A DNA stretch of 64,000 nucleotides, taken from assembly GCA_030832085.1 (NCBI GenBank), contig JAURJU010000007.1:1-64000 (forward strand), given 5' to 3'. This DNA is from Chitinophagales bacterium (GTDB lineage: Bacteria > Bacteroidota > Bacteroidia > Chitinophagales > Chitinophagaceae). Made by a program: the position numbers and the translations under genes. The stretch's first letter is position 1; each line of letters starts with the position of its first letter. The notes beneath the pieces are model-generated. The model ran no database searches. It was not told where the DNA came from and saw only the letters and a program-made list of their open reading frames with translations. Positions 1 through 8,384 of this stretch are shown here, in pieces.

Positions 1-25
1 AAAAAGTCCCGCTTGAAGCGGGACT
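1..25 (-). terminator. Rho-independent terminator of the basic-protein gene
   Basis: Bases 5-13 and 17-25 form a perfect 9-bp GC-rich stem with a three-base loop. On the minus strand the stem is followed by a run of T that reaches the window edge. It lies 24 bases after the stop codon of the Lys/Ala-rich gene. The stem core is the same as in the groEL terminator at 41281-41316. Confidence 0.8.
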
Positions 26-48
26 CTATACTTTTTGCTATTGGAAGA

Positions 49-225
49 TTACTTTCCAGCTTTATTCGGAGCAGCTTTAGCAGCTTTCTTAGGAGCAGCT
101 TTCTTTGCAGCTTTCTTAAGAGCAGCTTTCTTTGCAGCTTTCTTAGGAGCGGCTTTCTTTGCAGCTTTCTTAGGAGCAGCTTTTTTTGCAGCTTTCTTAG
201 GAGCAGCTTTTTTTGCAGTTGCCAT
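49..225 (-). CDS. Lys/Ala-rich histone H1-like protein, 58 aa
   Basis: The protein is almost entirely lysine and alanine with a few prolines. After the first four residues (MATA) it is five tandem copies of the 9-residue unit KKAAPKKAA (residues 5-49, one copy with Leu for Pro), then a degenerate tail ending in NKAGK. Its composition resembles the C-terminal tails of bacterial H1-like proteins (Hc1/AlgP type), which bind DNA non-specifically and help compact the nucleoid. It is highly basic and has no acidic residue, membrane segment or signal peptide. It lies downstream of rpmA on the same strand, but a good promoter-like sequence (266-297) precedes it and a strong terminator follows, so it is probably its own unit and well expressed. 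A DNA-binding role is inferred from composition alone; RNA or ribosome association is also possible. The opposite strand is open only because of the repeat. Confidence 0.75.
   Translation of the reverse strand: MATAKKAAPKKAAKKAAPKKAAKKAAPKKAAKKAALKKAAKKAAPKKAAKAAPNKAGK
79..213 (-). repeat. 27-bp coding tandem repeat, five copies
   Basis: Five in-frame 27-bp units encode KKAAPKKAA-type repeats. Units differ mainly at AAA/AAG lysine codons and one Pro-to-Leu change (CCT to CTT), so the array is nearly identical at DNA level and could change copy number by slippage or recombination. Confidence 0.8.
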
Positions 226-265
226 TTTGTTTAGAATTTAATGGTTTAGAAAATGTTTAACGCAG

Positions 266-297
266 TAAATGTATAAACAGTTTCTCTAATCTGCAAA
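266..297 (-). promoter_or_regulatory. Putative Bacteroidota promoter of the basic-protein gene
   Basis: On the minus strand a TTTG (297-294) is followed after 20 bases by TACATTTA (273-266), one mismatch from the TAnnTTTG -7 consensus. The spacing fits the family. The implied leader before the ATG at 225 is about 35 bases. It could drive this gene separately from rplU-rpmA. Confidence 0.45.
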
Positions 298-318
298 AAA
301 AAATATTTTAAGCTATGA

Positions 319-585
319 TTATCCGGCAGTTACGACAGGAGCAATGGATACAAATGTCTTGTTATTTTTGGACTTCCTGAATTCAACAACACCATCGGAT
401 GTCGCAAAAATGGTCCAATCTTTTCCAACACCTACATTTTTGCCTGGGTGGTACTGTGTACCCCGTTGGCGCAAAATGATGTTGCCAGATATGGCCGGCT
501 GTCCGCCGAAAATCTTGATTCCAAGTCTTTTACTGTGTGAATCGCGACCGTTCTTAACGCTACCTTCACCTTTCTTATGTGCCAT
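319..585 (-). CDS. rpmA: 50S ribosomal protein L27
   Basis: Small basic ribosomal protein of 88 aa, near the usual L27 length. The N-terminus [16 protein letters not shown] and the following [15 protein letters not shown] segment are hallmark L27 sequences. The flexible N-terminus reaches the peptidyl-transferase centre and helps place tRNA substrates. There is no cleavable N-terminal extension of the Firmicutes type; the protein begins directly with the mature AHKKG sequence. It follows rplU by 34 bases on the same strand, the conserved bacterial order, and is surely co-transcribed with it. Confidence 0.97.
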   Translation of the reverse strand: MAHKKGEGSVKNGRDSHSKRLGIKIFGGQPAISGNIILRQRGTQYHPGKNVGVGKDWTIFATSDGVVEFRKSKNNKTFVSIAPVVTAG

Positions 586-619
586 GACGCTTGTTTTTTA
601 ATGATGACTTTTAAATTGA

Positions 620-922
620 TCAGGCGATGCTTTCGATCCTGAGCTTGGTATACAATTTACGGTGCCCTATCTTTTTACGGAAACCTTTTCTTCTTTTCAT
701 CTTGAATGCAATCACCTTGTCACCCTGAACCTCACTGAGGATTTCAGCACTGACCTTAACTGTTACATCTTTTCCAATGGAAAGTTTTCCGTCATTGTCA
801 ACGAGCAGAACCTCTGGAATTTCTATCTTATCGCCTATGCTTCCGTCAATATGGGAAACATACAGCTGCTGTCCGGCTTCAACCTTGTACTGGTGACCTG
901 CGATTTTTACAATTGCAAACAT
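620..922 (-). CDS. rplU: 50S ribosomal protein L21
   Basis: The 100-aa product has the L21 signature: MFAIVKIAGHQYKVEAGQ at the start, a central KVSAEIL segment, and the basic FKMKRRKGFRKKIGHRK stretch before the C-terminus. L21 binds 23S rRNA in the large subunit and contacts L20. It is the first gene of an rplU-rpmA pair. A promoter-like TTG-N20-TACCTTCG lies at 975-945, giving a short leader. The divergent GH3 gene starts 138 bases away on the other strand. Confidence 0.97.
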   Translation of the reverse strand: MFAIVKIAGHQYKVEAGQQLYVSHIDGSIGDKIEIPEVLLVDNDGKLSIGKDVTVKVSAEILSEVQGDKVIAFKMKRRKGFRKKIGHRKLYTKLRIESIA

Positions 923-944
923 GATAATTCAAAATTTAGGATGG

Positions 945-975
945 CGAAGGTAGTAAAATTTTAAGTTTCACCCAA
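945..975 (-). promoter_or_regulatory. Putative rplU-rpmA promoter
   Basis: Minus strand: TTG at 975-973, 20 bases, then TACCTTCG at 952-945. The second box differs from TAnnTTTG by one base. The position is right for a transcript starting about 20 bases before the rplU ATG. Confidence 0.4.
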
Positions 976-1003
976 TTTTAAAACTAAAAAATCTTCAGGC
1001 CCA

Positions 1004-1037
1004 TTTCGACAGGTTTGGGTATGGGGAGCTATCTTTG
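1004..1037 (+). promoter_or_regulatory. Putative promoter of the GH3-dxr unit
   Basis: A perfect TAnnTTTG box (TATCTTTG, 1030-1037) lies 22 bases before the chosen ATG at 1060, with TTTCG about 21 bases upstream (1004-1008) as a possible -33 element. Because the box lies inside the longer open frame beginning at 1015, it also supports the later start. Confidence 0.4.
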
Positions 1038-1059
1038 CTGCTTCCTTGAATTCCGGAAC

Positions 1060-2559
1060 ATGAAGATCAAATCGTATCTGGCCAAGCCATTTGCAAATAT
1101 AGTGTACAAAAAGGTACAGCGGTCCATGCAATCTGCCTTGTCAGACCAGGAGCGGATACTTGGGAATCTCATACAACAAGGAAGCGCTTCAGCATTTGGC
1201 AATGAACACCGACTCTCTGAAGTATTTGATCATCAGTCTTTTATACAATCAGTCCCCATAAGGGATTATGAAAAGTTGAGTCCTTATATTGCCAAAATAA
1301 AGAGCGGGCAAAGCAATGTACTTTGGCCAGGGAAGCCGATTTACCTTGCAAAGACTTCAGGCACTACATCCGGGGCGAAATACATTCCCATAACCGCAGA
1401 TTCCATTCCCAATCATATCACAACGGCCAGAAATGCCTTGCTCTGTTATATTGCCAGTTCTGGGAATGCGGATTTCGCCAATGGCAACATGATTTTCTTA
1501 TCCGGGTCACCAACCCTTGACAGGATTGGTGGCATCCCCACTGGCCGGTTGAGCGGTATCGTCAACCACCATATCCCATCTTACTTGAAAAAAAACCAGT
1601 TGCCGACATTTGAAACCAACTGCATTGAGGATTGGGAAACCAAACTTGGAAAAATAGTTGAGGAAACCGTTCACAGGAACATGACACTGATCAGTGGCAT
1701 ACCACCATGGATGCAGATGTATTTTGATCGCCTCATGGAGTTGACGGGTAAAAAAATTGGAGACCTTTTTCCCTCATTCAGTGTATTGGTTCATGGGGGT
1801 GTCAATTTCAGCCCCTATAGGTCAAGGCTGATGGAAAGCATCGGGCGCAAGGTGGATACCATCGAAACATTCCCTGCTTCGGAAGGATTTTTTGCTTTTC
1901 AGGATACCAGAGAAGAAGAAGGGCTGCTGCTCAATACTGATTCCGGAATCTTTTTTGAATTTATCCCCGCAGCTGAGATTTTCAATGAGAACCCTACAAG
2001 GTATTCACTGAAAGATGTAAAGCTGGGGGAGAACTACGCTTTAATCATCAACAACAACGCTGGTCTTTGGGGATACAATATCGGGGATACCGTGAAATTT
2101 GTTTCGTTGGATCCCTACAGGATCATTGTTTCAGGCCGCATCAAGCATTTTATTTCTGCCTTTGGCGAGCATGTTATTGGCGAAGAGGTGGAGTACAGCC
2201 TGATGAAAGCAGCCAATGAAAGTGGAATTCGGATCATAGAATTTACGGTAGCTCCCATGGTTAGCCAAGACCATGGAAAGTCCTACCATGAATGGTTTGT
2301 TGAGTTTGATGAAGATCCTCGGGACCTTGCCGCTTTTGCAAGGGAGGTAGATGAAAACATGCGCGCCAAGAACATCTATTATGATGACCTTATCCGGGGA
2401 AACATATTAAAGCCCCTGGTCATTACACCCTTGAGGAAAAATGCCTTTATCGATTATATGCGCTCAGAAGGCAAGTTGGGAGGTCAGAACAAGGTACCGA
2501 GGCTGAGCAATGACAGGAAGATTGCCGCAGAACTTGAAAAGATGGCCAACAACCCATAA
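1060..2559 (+). CDS. GH3-family acyl-adenylating / amide-forming enzyme
   Basis: Bacterial member of the GH3 family, whose plant members adenylate carboxylic acids such as auxin and jasmonate and join them to amino acids. The 499-aa length is close to family size. The ATP-binding signature SGTTSG is at residues 100-105, and a second motif (TFPASEGFFAFQ) and GYNIGDTVKF sit in the middle and C-terminal parts, as in ANL-superfamily enzymes. No signal peptide is seen, so it is cytosolic. I start at the ATG at 1060, where the protein begins MKIKSYLAKPFA; the open frame runs 15 codons further up but overlaps a promoter-like box. dxr follows after nine bases and is probably co-transcribed. The substrate in bacteria is unknown; an amide-type natural product or a detoxified acid are both possible. 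Confidence 0.85.
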   Translation: MKIKSYLAKPFANIVYKKVQRSMQSALSDQERILGNLIQQGSASAFGNEHRLSEVFDHQSFIQSVPIRDYEKLSPYIAKIKSGQSNVLWPGKPIYLAKTSGTTSGAKYIPITADSIPNHITTARNALLCYIASSGNADFANGNMIFLSGSPTLDRIGGIPTGRLSGIVNHHIPSYLKKNQLPTFETNCIEDWETKLGKIVEETVHRNMTLISGIPPWMQMYFDRLMELTGKKIGDLFPSFSVLVHGGVNFSPYRSRLMESIGRKVDTIETFPASEGFFAFQDTREEEGLLLNTDSGIFFEFIPAAEIFNENPTRYSLKDVKLGENYALIINNNAGLWGYNIGDTVKFVSLDPYRIIVSGRIKHFISAFGEHVIGEEVEYSLMKAANESGIRIIEFTVAPMVSQDHGKSYHEWFVEFDEDPRDLAAFAREVDENMRAKNIYYDDLIRGNILKPLVITPLRKNAFIDYMRSEGKLGGQNKVPRLSNDRKIAAELEKMANNP

Positions 2560-2568
2560 ATTTATCAC

Positions 2569-3774
2569 ATGGAATTCATCTTTTCTCACCCGTCTGAAGC
2601 AGAAGACATCGGCTCGCCCGCCATCAAAAGGGTTGGCCTTTTTGGATCAACGGGTTCAATTGGAAAGCAGACCCTGGAAGTAATTCGCGCAAATCCCACT
2701 CTTTTTTCAGCAACCTTGCTAACGGCCCATTCCAATCATGAATTGTTGATTGAACAAGCCCTGGAGTTCATGCCTGCCGTTGTGGTGATTACACAGACTT
2801 CGAAGTATGCACTTGTCAAGGAAGCATTGGCTTCCAAGGGTATTCTGGTAATGGCAGGAGAAGCCGCCCTTGAAGAGGCAGCAGGAATGGATTGTTTTGA
2901 CCTGATGATGGCAGCAATTGTTGGATTTGCGGGACTGAAACCTACACTGAAGGCCATCGAAACCGGAAAAAACATCGCACTTGCCAACAAGGAAACATTG
3001 GTGGTGGCAGGAGACGTTGTCATGTCAATGGCTGCGGCGAATGGGGTTTCAATTATACCCGTTGATTCAGAGCATTCTGCCATTTTTCAATGCCTTGTGG
3101 GTGAGGGGGCAAACCCAATTGAAAAAATTATCCTGACTGCATCTGGTGGTCCTTTCATAGGAAGAAAACCCAACTACCTGGTAAATGTAAAAAGGGAGCA
3201 TGCCATCGCACATCCCAACTGGTCCATGGGAGCAAAAATATCCATTGATTCATCGACCCTGATGAACAAGGGACTTGAAATGATTGAGGCCAAATGGCTT
3301 TTCAACTTGGAGCCTTCTCAAATTGAAGTTGTCATCCATCCCCAAAGCATCATTCACAGCATGGTCCAGTTCAAAGACAACAGCATCAAGGCACAAATGG
3401 GACTGCCTGACATGAAGTTGCCCATCCAATATGCAATGGCTTATCCCCAAAGGATTCAGAACAGTTTTCCTCGCTTCAATTTTGCGAAATCAGCCACGTT
3501 GAGCTTTGATCCTCCAGATTTCAAAACATTTAGGAACCTGGGTCTAGCCATTTCAGCATTGAACAAGGGAGGAAATATGCCATGCATTCTGAACGCTGCC
3601 AATGAGCTTGCTGTATATGGGTTTCTCAACAACAGGCTAGGATTCCTTGATATGACTGAAGTAATTGAACAGACCATGGCCAACGTAGCGTTTATCGGGC
3701 AACCCAGCCTGGAAGAGTATTTTGAAAGCGATGGTGAAGCAAGGAATTTTGCAGCTTCCCTGATCAATCTGTAG
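2569..3774 (+). CDS. dxr: 1-deoxy-D-xylulose-5-phosphate reductoisomerase
   Basis: Second step of the MEP isoprenoid pathway: rearranges and reduces DXP to 2-C-methyl-D-erythritol 4-phosphate with NADPH and a divalent metal. At 401 aa it has normal length. The NADPH-binding GSTGSIG is at residues 26-32; NKETLV, the metal-site PVDSEHSA and the substrate-loop segment HPNWSMGAKISIDSSTLMNKG follow in the usual order. A later MEP gene, ispE, is also in this window (28113-28946), so the organism uses this pathway. It sits nine bases after the GH3 gene and 75 bases before rseP; the dxr-rseP neighbourhood is common in bacteria. Confidence 0.97.
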   Translation: MEFIFSHPSEAEDIGSPAIKRVGLFGSTGSIGKQTLEVIRANPTLFSATLLTAHSNHELLIEQALEFMPAVVVITQTSKYALVKEALASKGILVMAGEAALEEAAGMDCFDLMMAAIVGFAGLKPTLKAIETGKNIALANKETLVVAGDVVMSMAAANGVSIIPVDSEHSAIFQCLVGEGANPIEKIILTASGGPFIGRKPNYLVNVKREHAIAHPNWSMGAKISIDSSTLMNKGLEMIEAKWLFNLEPSQIEVVIHPQSIIHSMVQFKDNSIKAQMGLPDMKLPIQYAMAYPQRIQNSFPRFNFAKSATLSFDPPDFKTFRNLGLAISALNKGGNMPCILNAANELAVYGFLNNRLGFLDMTEVIEQTMANVAFIGQPSLEEYFESDGEARNFAASLINL

Positions 3775-3849
3775 CCAGGGTATTCCACTTATCCCTTTTC
3801 TGTTGTTGGCCCTCCCTTATTCTTTATATTTACACCCTAATCTTATACA

Positions 3850-5235
3850 ATGAATTTGAATGTGCTGTTGGATATCAATTGGAATGCAGTTGGATTGCAG
3901 GCCGGGCAACTGATCCTTTCCTTGTCAATTCTCGTAATTCTCCATGAAATGGGTCATTTCATTCCTGCCAAAATTTTTGGTTGCAGGGTTGAAAAATTCT
4001 ACCTCTTTTTTGATCCATGGTTTTCCCTTTTCAAGAAAAAAAAGGGCGAAACGGAATACGGTGTCGGTTGGTTACCCTTGGGTGGATATGTCAAGATAGC
4101 TGGAATGATCGATGAGAGCATGGACAAGGAGCAGCTCAAGCAACCCGCACAACCCTGGGAATTTCGCAGCAAGCCGGCTTGGCAACGCCTGATCATCATG
4201 ATCGGGGGTGTTACCGTAAACGTGTTGCTGGCTTTTTTTATTTATGCCATGATCCTTTATACCTGGGGCGAAACAAAACTGCCCAATAAAAGTCTTGCCA
4301 ATGGTATTTGGGTGGTGGATACCGTAGTGAACGAAGTGGGATTGAAGACCGGTGACCACATCCTTTCAGTGAACAACGAACCTGTAAAATATTTTGAGGA
4401 CCTGAATGCCGCCATGCTGCTGGGAGAGAACATGACCATCGTACGTGATGGTGAAACAAAAGAACTCCTGATACCTGTCAATTTTATTGAAAAAATTGTT
4501 GAAAAAGGCAAGCGGTCTGTATTGCTGATGCCACGTGTACCTTGCATTGTTGGCGAAGTTGGTGCCGAAACTGCTGCTGCCAAAAACGGTTTGTTGGCCA
4601 AAGACAGGATCATTGGAATCGATTCAATCAAGATTGATTTTTTTGATCAGGTCAAGCCAGCCATCATGAACAGGGCAGGGGACAGCATTGCTTTGCATGT
4701 GCTTCGCAATGGTAACGCATTGGTGATCAATTCGGTTGTCAATGCAGATACCTCGATTGGTTTTTTTCCTGCCGTTCCCAGCATGGATGAAATGCAGCAA
4801 GAGGGATTGTACCAATTTGAAACAAGGAAGTATGGCTTTTTTGCTTCCTTCCCGGCAGGCATCAACAAAACATTCGACAAGCTTGGTTTTTATATTGCAC
4901 AATTCAAGAAAATCCTCAATCCTTCAACTGGCGCATACAAGGGCCTGGGTGGTTTCAAATCAATGGGATCCATTTTCCCCAAATATGGTTGGGATTGGGA
5001 AGCGTTCTGGAACATTACCGCATTTTTCTCGATTGTGCTGGCATTCATGAACCTGCTTCCAATACCTGCGCTTGATGGCGGCCATGTTGTATTCACATTG
5101 ATTGAAATGATAACCGGTAAAAAACCCAATGAGAAATTTTTGGAATATGCCCAGATCGTGGGTATGGTAATCTTGTTTGGATTGATGATCTACGCCAATG
5201 CAAACGATTGGCTGGGATGGGGTCGAAGCAAATAG
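3850..5235 (+). CDS. rseP: RIP zinc metalloprotease RseP (site-2 protease)
   Basis: Intramembrane M50 metalloprotease that cuts anti-sigma factors and signal peptide remnants within the membrane. The zinc motif HEMGH is at residues 32-36 in the first membrane segment, and the third ligand motif LDGGH is at 408-412 near the C-terminus. Two PDZ-like regions lie between (roughly 130-220 and 230-310). Length (461 aa) matches RseP. The final membrane helices follow LDGGH. It ends four bases from the convergent trmN6. No anti-sigma factor is encoded nearby. Confidence 0.95.
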   Translation: MNLNVLLDINWNAVGLQAGQLILSLSILVILHEMGHFIPAKIFGCRVEKFYLFFDPWFSLFKKKKGETEYGVGWLPLGGYVKIAGMIDESMDKEQLKQPAQPWEFRSKPAWQRLIIMIGGVTVNVLLAFFIYAMILYTWGETKLPNKSLANGIWVVDTVVNEVGLKTGDHILSVNNEPVKYFEDLNAAMLLGENMTIVRDGETKELLIPVNFIEKIVEKGKRSVLLMPRVPCIVGEVGAETAAAKNGLLAKDRIIGIDSIKIDFFDQVKPAIMNRAGDSIALHVLRNGNALVINSVVNADTSIGFFPAVPSMDEMQQEGLYQFETRKYGFFASFPAGINKTFDKLGFYIAQFKKILNPSTGAYKGLGGFKSMGSIFPKYGWDWEAFWNITAFFSIVLAFMNLLPIPALDGGHVVFTLIEMITGKKPNEKFLEYAQIVGMVILFGLMIYANANDWLGWGRSK

Positions 5236-5239
5236 CCTA

Positions 5240-5950
5240 TTATAATTTTAAATAATAATCCTTCAGCAGGAGAATGAATGCATCAGTATAAACTGATGCA
5301 TTTTTTTTGATGACAATTTCTTCTGTTTCTGTTGCTTTTCCAAAGGTGGAGAATTCAAACATGACCCTGAAGGGTTCATGCAAAATGCTTTGTTTTGCTA
5401 GGGCAATTGCAGTTGGAAACAGGCCTTGGGAAGAAGCCAATTCTATGCATTCCATTTTTCGAAAATGGGGCATGAGCAGATAAAAACGACCATTCTCTGA
5501 TATCCATTTTTTTACTTGCACAAAGAGTTCAATCAAAGTGAGTTGGTCACTGTGTCGTGCAAGATTGATTTCCGATTGCTCTGACTTCAGTTGCTTTTCG
5601 TAAAAGGGTGGATTTGATACGATGAGGTCGTATTTTTTTTCAGTTTCAAATAAGCGGATGTCGGCCTTTAAGGGGCTGATGCTGCTTGCGAAAATGGATT
5701 CATTTATATTGCTGCAAAGTTGTTCAAAGCAGCCTTCTTCAATTTCCACTGCATCAATCTTAACGTTTGTTCCCTGTGCAATCATCATTGAGAGCAGGCC
5801 GGTGCCTGCCCCAATATCAAGCATCCTTTCTGCAGTCATGCCCTTGCTGTTGATCCATGCCCCAAAAAGGCATGCATCTGTTGTTACCTTCATGGCACAA
5901 CGGTCCTGGCGGATGGTGAATTGTTTGAACCTGAAATGAGAATTGCCCAT
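5240..5950 (-). CDS. trmN6: tRNA1(Val) (adenine37-N6)-methyltransferase
   Basis: SAM-dependent methyltransferase of the YfiC/TrmN6 family that modifies A37 of tRNA-Val. The SAM-binding motif I DIGAGTG is at residues 45-51 and the N6-adenine catalytic motif NPPFY at 113-117. The N-terminal FRFKQFTIRQDRCAMKV is typical of the family. At 236 aa it is of usual size. It lies 13 bases downstream of tsaD on the same strand, so two tRNA position-37 modification functions (t6A and m6A) share one unit. Confidence 0.9.
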   Translation of the reverse strand: MGNSHFRFKQFTIRQDRCAMKVTTDACLFGAWINSKGMTAERMLDIGAGTGLLSMMIAQGTNVKIDAVEIEEGCFEQLCSNINESIFASSISPLKADIRLFETEKKYDLIVSNPPFYEKQLKSEQSEINLARHSDQLTLIELFVQVKKWISENGRFYLLMPHFRKMECIELASSQGLFPTAIALAKQSILHEPFRVMFEFSTFGKATETEEIVIKKNASVYTDAFILLLKDYYLKL

Positions 5951-5963
5951 GAGGATCTTTTAT

Positions 5964-6980
5964 TTACCAATGTGCCCTTGCTGATGCGGAAACAGACAAT
6001 GGACTGCTGGCACCGGCCAAAAATTTGTGGTACCCTGTTATGGCAATCATCGCTGCATTGTCAGTACAATATTCCATGTCAGGCACAAACAAATCCCATT
6101 GGTATTTTTCAGCCATTTTTTTGATGGAGGCCCTCAGCCCTTTGTTGGCAGATACTCCACCTGCCAGACAAATGGTTTTGATACCGGTTTTCAAACTCGC
6201 TTTTTTGAGTTTGTGCAACAGGATGTTGACAATGCAATACTGGGCTGAAGCGCAGATATCATGCAGGTTTTTGTTGATGAATTCGGGGTCTGTCTTCAAT
6301 TGTTTTTGCAAAAAATACAGGATCGACGTTTTGACACCGCTGAAGCTGAAATTCAGCCCTTCTATCTGAGGCTCTGGAAAATGAAACCTTGTTGGGTCAC
6401 CATCTTTTGCATATTGATCAATGAGCGGGCCACCTGGATATGGTAATCCCAACAGCTTTGCAGTTTTGTCAAATGCTTCACCAGCTGCATCATCAAGTGT
6501 TTCTCCAAGGATTTCCATGTTCAAAGCATCCTTGCAGTGTACTATTTGGGTATGACCGCCGCTCACGGTCAGACAAAGAAAAGGAAATCTTGGTTTCGGT
6601 TCTGCTATCAGGTTGGACAACACATGGGCCTGCATATGGTGCACTTCAATCAAAGGTACCTCAAGAGAAAGGGCCATTGATTTTGCAAAGCCTGCTCCCA
6701 CCAGCAATGCACCAATGAGTCCTGGAGATTGTGTAAAGGCAATCGCATCCAGGCGGTCCAATCCCACACCGGCAGCAGACATCGCCTGGTCTACAACGGG
6801 GACAATATTTTGCATGTGGGCCCTGCTTGCCAACTCCGGAACAACACCTCCATATTGTGTATGGATTGCCTGGGTTGCAATGATGTTCGAAAGGATTTTT
6901 CCATTGTGGCAGATGGAAGCAGATGTTTCGTCACAAGAAGATTCTATACCTAAAACATAGATGCCATCACCTTTTTTCAT
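5964..6980 (-). CDS. tsaD: tRNA N6-adenosine threonylcarbamoyltransferase TsaD
   Basis: Transfers the threonylcarbamoyl group to A37 of tRNAs that read ANN codons, working with TsaB/TsaE. The 338-aa protein has the Kae1/TsaD ASKHA fold: the first phosphate motif GIESSCDETS (11-20), the metal-binding HHMQAH (114-119), the SGGHTQ segment, and a C-terminal FVPDMEYCTDNAAMIA motif. The next gene downstream, trmN6, follows after 13 bases. The upstream ABC permease is 78 bases away on the same strand and may be part of the same transcript, but no functional link is apparent. Confidence 0.97.
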   Translation of the reverse strand: MKKGDGIYVLGIESSCDETSASICHNGKILSNIIATQAIHTQYGGVVPELASRAHMQNIVPVVDQAMSAAGVGLDRLDAIAFTQSPGLIGALLVGAGFAKSMALSLEVPLIEVHHMQAHVLSNLIAEPKPRFPFLCLTVSGGHTQIVHCKDALNMEILGETLDDAAGEAFDKTAKLLGLPYPGGPLIDQYAKDGDPTRFHFPEPQIEGLNFSFSGVKTSILYFLQKQLKTDPEFINKNLHDICASAQYCIVNILLHKLKKASLKTGIKTICLAGGVSANKGLRASIKKMAEKYQWDLFVPDMEYCTDNAAMIAITGYHKFLAGASSPLSVSASARAHW

Positions 6981-7058
6981 TGGACGAAGATAAGGAGACT
7001 TGCATTTTTATGTGTCATCAAACCGTGCCGTCTTCAGGCGGCTCAATGCCCGGAATCG

Positions 7059-8309
7059 TTATTTTGACCTGATGGCAACCACCGGGTCCATTTTTGCTGC
7101 AATCATCGCCGGTATGATCCCTGCCAAAACTCCAATGCTCACACAAATTGCGATGGCCAAAGCCAGGATATTCGCAGAAACAAAGATGGGAAAATCAAAA
7201 ACATTGCTGAGAATCTGTGACATGACAACCACCAAAACAATTCCAATCAATCCCCCAATGATGCAGATGAGCGCACTTTCAAGCAAAAATTCAATGAGGA
7301 TTGTCCTTTTCTTTGCACCAATGGCCTTTTTGAGCCCAATGACAGGTGTCCTCTCCCTTACGGTGACAAACATGATGTTTGCAATGCCAAATGCACCCAC
7401 AACTAGGCTTAGAAGGCCTATCATCCACCCGCCAAGGTTGATGCTTCCAAAAAGGGAGCTGACAGCTTTGCTGAAATCACTGATGGCATTGAGGGCAAAA
7501 TCATCTTCCTCAACAGGGCCGAGCCTGTGGATGGAACGCATTGCGCCTTTCAACTCGTCTTTGAGTGCATCTGTGCTCATGTTTTCAGGTCCTTTTACGA
7601 TTATTTTAGGATTGTTGAACCGTTCATTGAACAGCATTTGTTTCATGAAACGATAAGAGAGGAGAATGCTCTGGTCGAACTGCCAGCCCTCAATGAAACT
7701 TTTCCCCTGTTTTTTCATGACACCAACGATCACAGCCTTTTTATTTCTCAGGTCCACTTCCTTGCCAACAGCTTTCTCTGCATTTCCAAAAAGTTTTTCT
7801 GCATTGTCGTACCCAATCACAATGCTTGCACTTCCATAATCGAATTCCATAGGGTTGAGATAACGTCCGTACTGAATTTCGATCGGCTGGATTTTATCAA
7901 ACTCTTCGGTTATGCCATGGTAGTTGATGCCATCAAGTTTTTGATTGTCATATTCGATAAAAGACTGTGTTGAAAAGTTGAAAACGACGTTGATGTCGGC
8001 ACTGATTTTCTCTCTGAGGAGTTTGGTTTCAATGAGTTTTGGGCTGGGCCTGTTGACATATTTCCACCAAGGATATTCGGCGCCTCCCTGGTAATCCCAT
8101 TTGTCAATATAGATTGTATTGGATCCAAGGGATTTTACCCCATCCTGAATGTTTTTTTCAAGGCTGCTCACGGTTGCCAAGACACCTATGATGCAAAAAA
8201 TACCAATGGTTACGCCAAAAAGAGATAGGAAGGTCCTTAGTTTGTTCTTGCCCAGTTCCTGAACAGCAAGTTTCAAGGTATTCCAAAGTATTTCAAAGGT
8301 TTTCCTCAT
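7059..8309 (-). CDS. ABC transporter permease, MacB/FtsX type
   Basis: The 416-aa protein has an N-terminal membrane helix (about 20-45, with FGVTIGIFCIIGVL), a large extracytoplasmic MacB-PCD domain (about 50-280), and three C-terminal helices of the FtsX domain with the family motif GVLAGIIPAMIAAKMDPVVAIR at the end. Such permeases pair with a separate MacB-like ATPase for export, lipoprotein handling or mechanotransmission. No ATPase gene is beside it, so the partner must be elsewhere. Substrate cannot be told from the sequence. Confidence 0.9.
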   Translation of the reverse strand: MRKTFEILWNTLKLAVQELGKNKLRTFLSLFGVTIGIFCIIGVLATVSSLEKNIQDGVKSLGSNTIYIDKWDYQGGAEYPWWKYVNRPSPKLIETKLLREKISADINVVFNFSTQSFIEYDNQKLDGINYHGITEEFDKIQPIEIQYGRYLNPMEFDYGSASIVIGYDNAEKLFGNAEKAVGKEVDLRNKKAVIVGVMKKQGKSFIEGWQFDQSILLSYRFMKQMLFNERFNNPKIIVKGPENMSTDALKDELKGAMRSIHRLGPVEEDDFALNAISDFSKAVSSLFGSINLGGWMIGLLSLVVGAFGIANIMFVTVRERTPVIGLKKAIGAKKRTILIEFLLESALICIIGGLIGIVLVVVMSQILSNVFDFPIFVSANILALAIAICVSIGVLAGIIPAMIAAKMDPVVAIRSK

Positions 8310-8384
8310 GGCACAAATTTACTCGATTAATGGCAGTCGGTGTTTAAAAAGTGGTGAAGGGATGGGGGCAAGGACAGGCGGACT

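Noticed and set aside
35-241. 68-codon plus-strand open frame rich in Ala and Phe
   Set aside because: It is the reverse complement of the AAA/AAG and GCT codons of the Lys/Ala repeat gene; no signal or start support.
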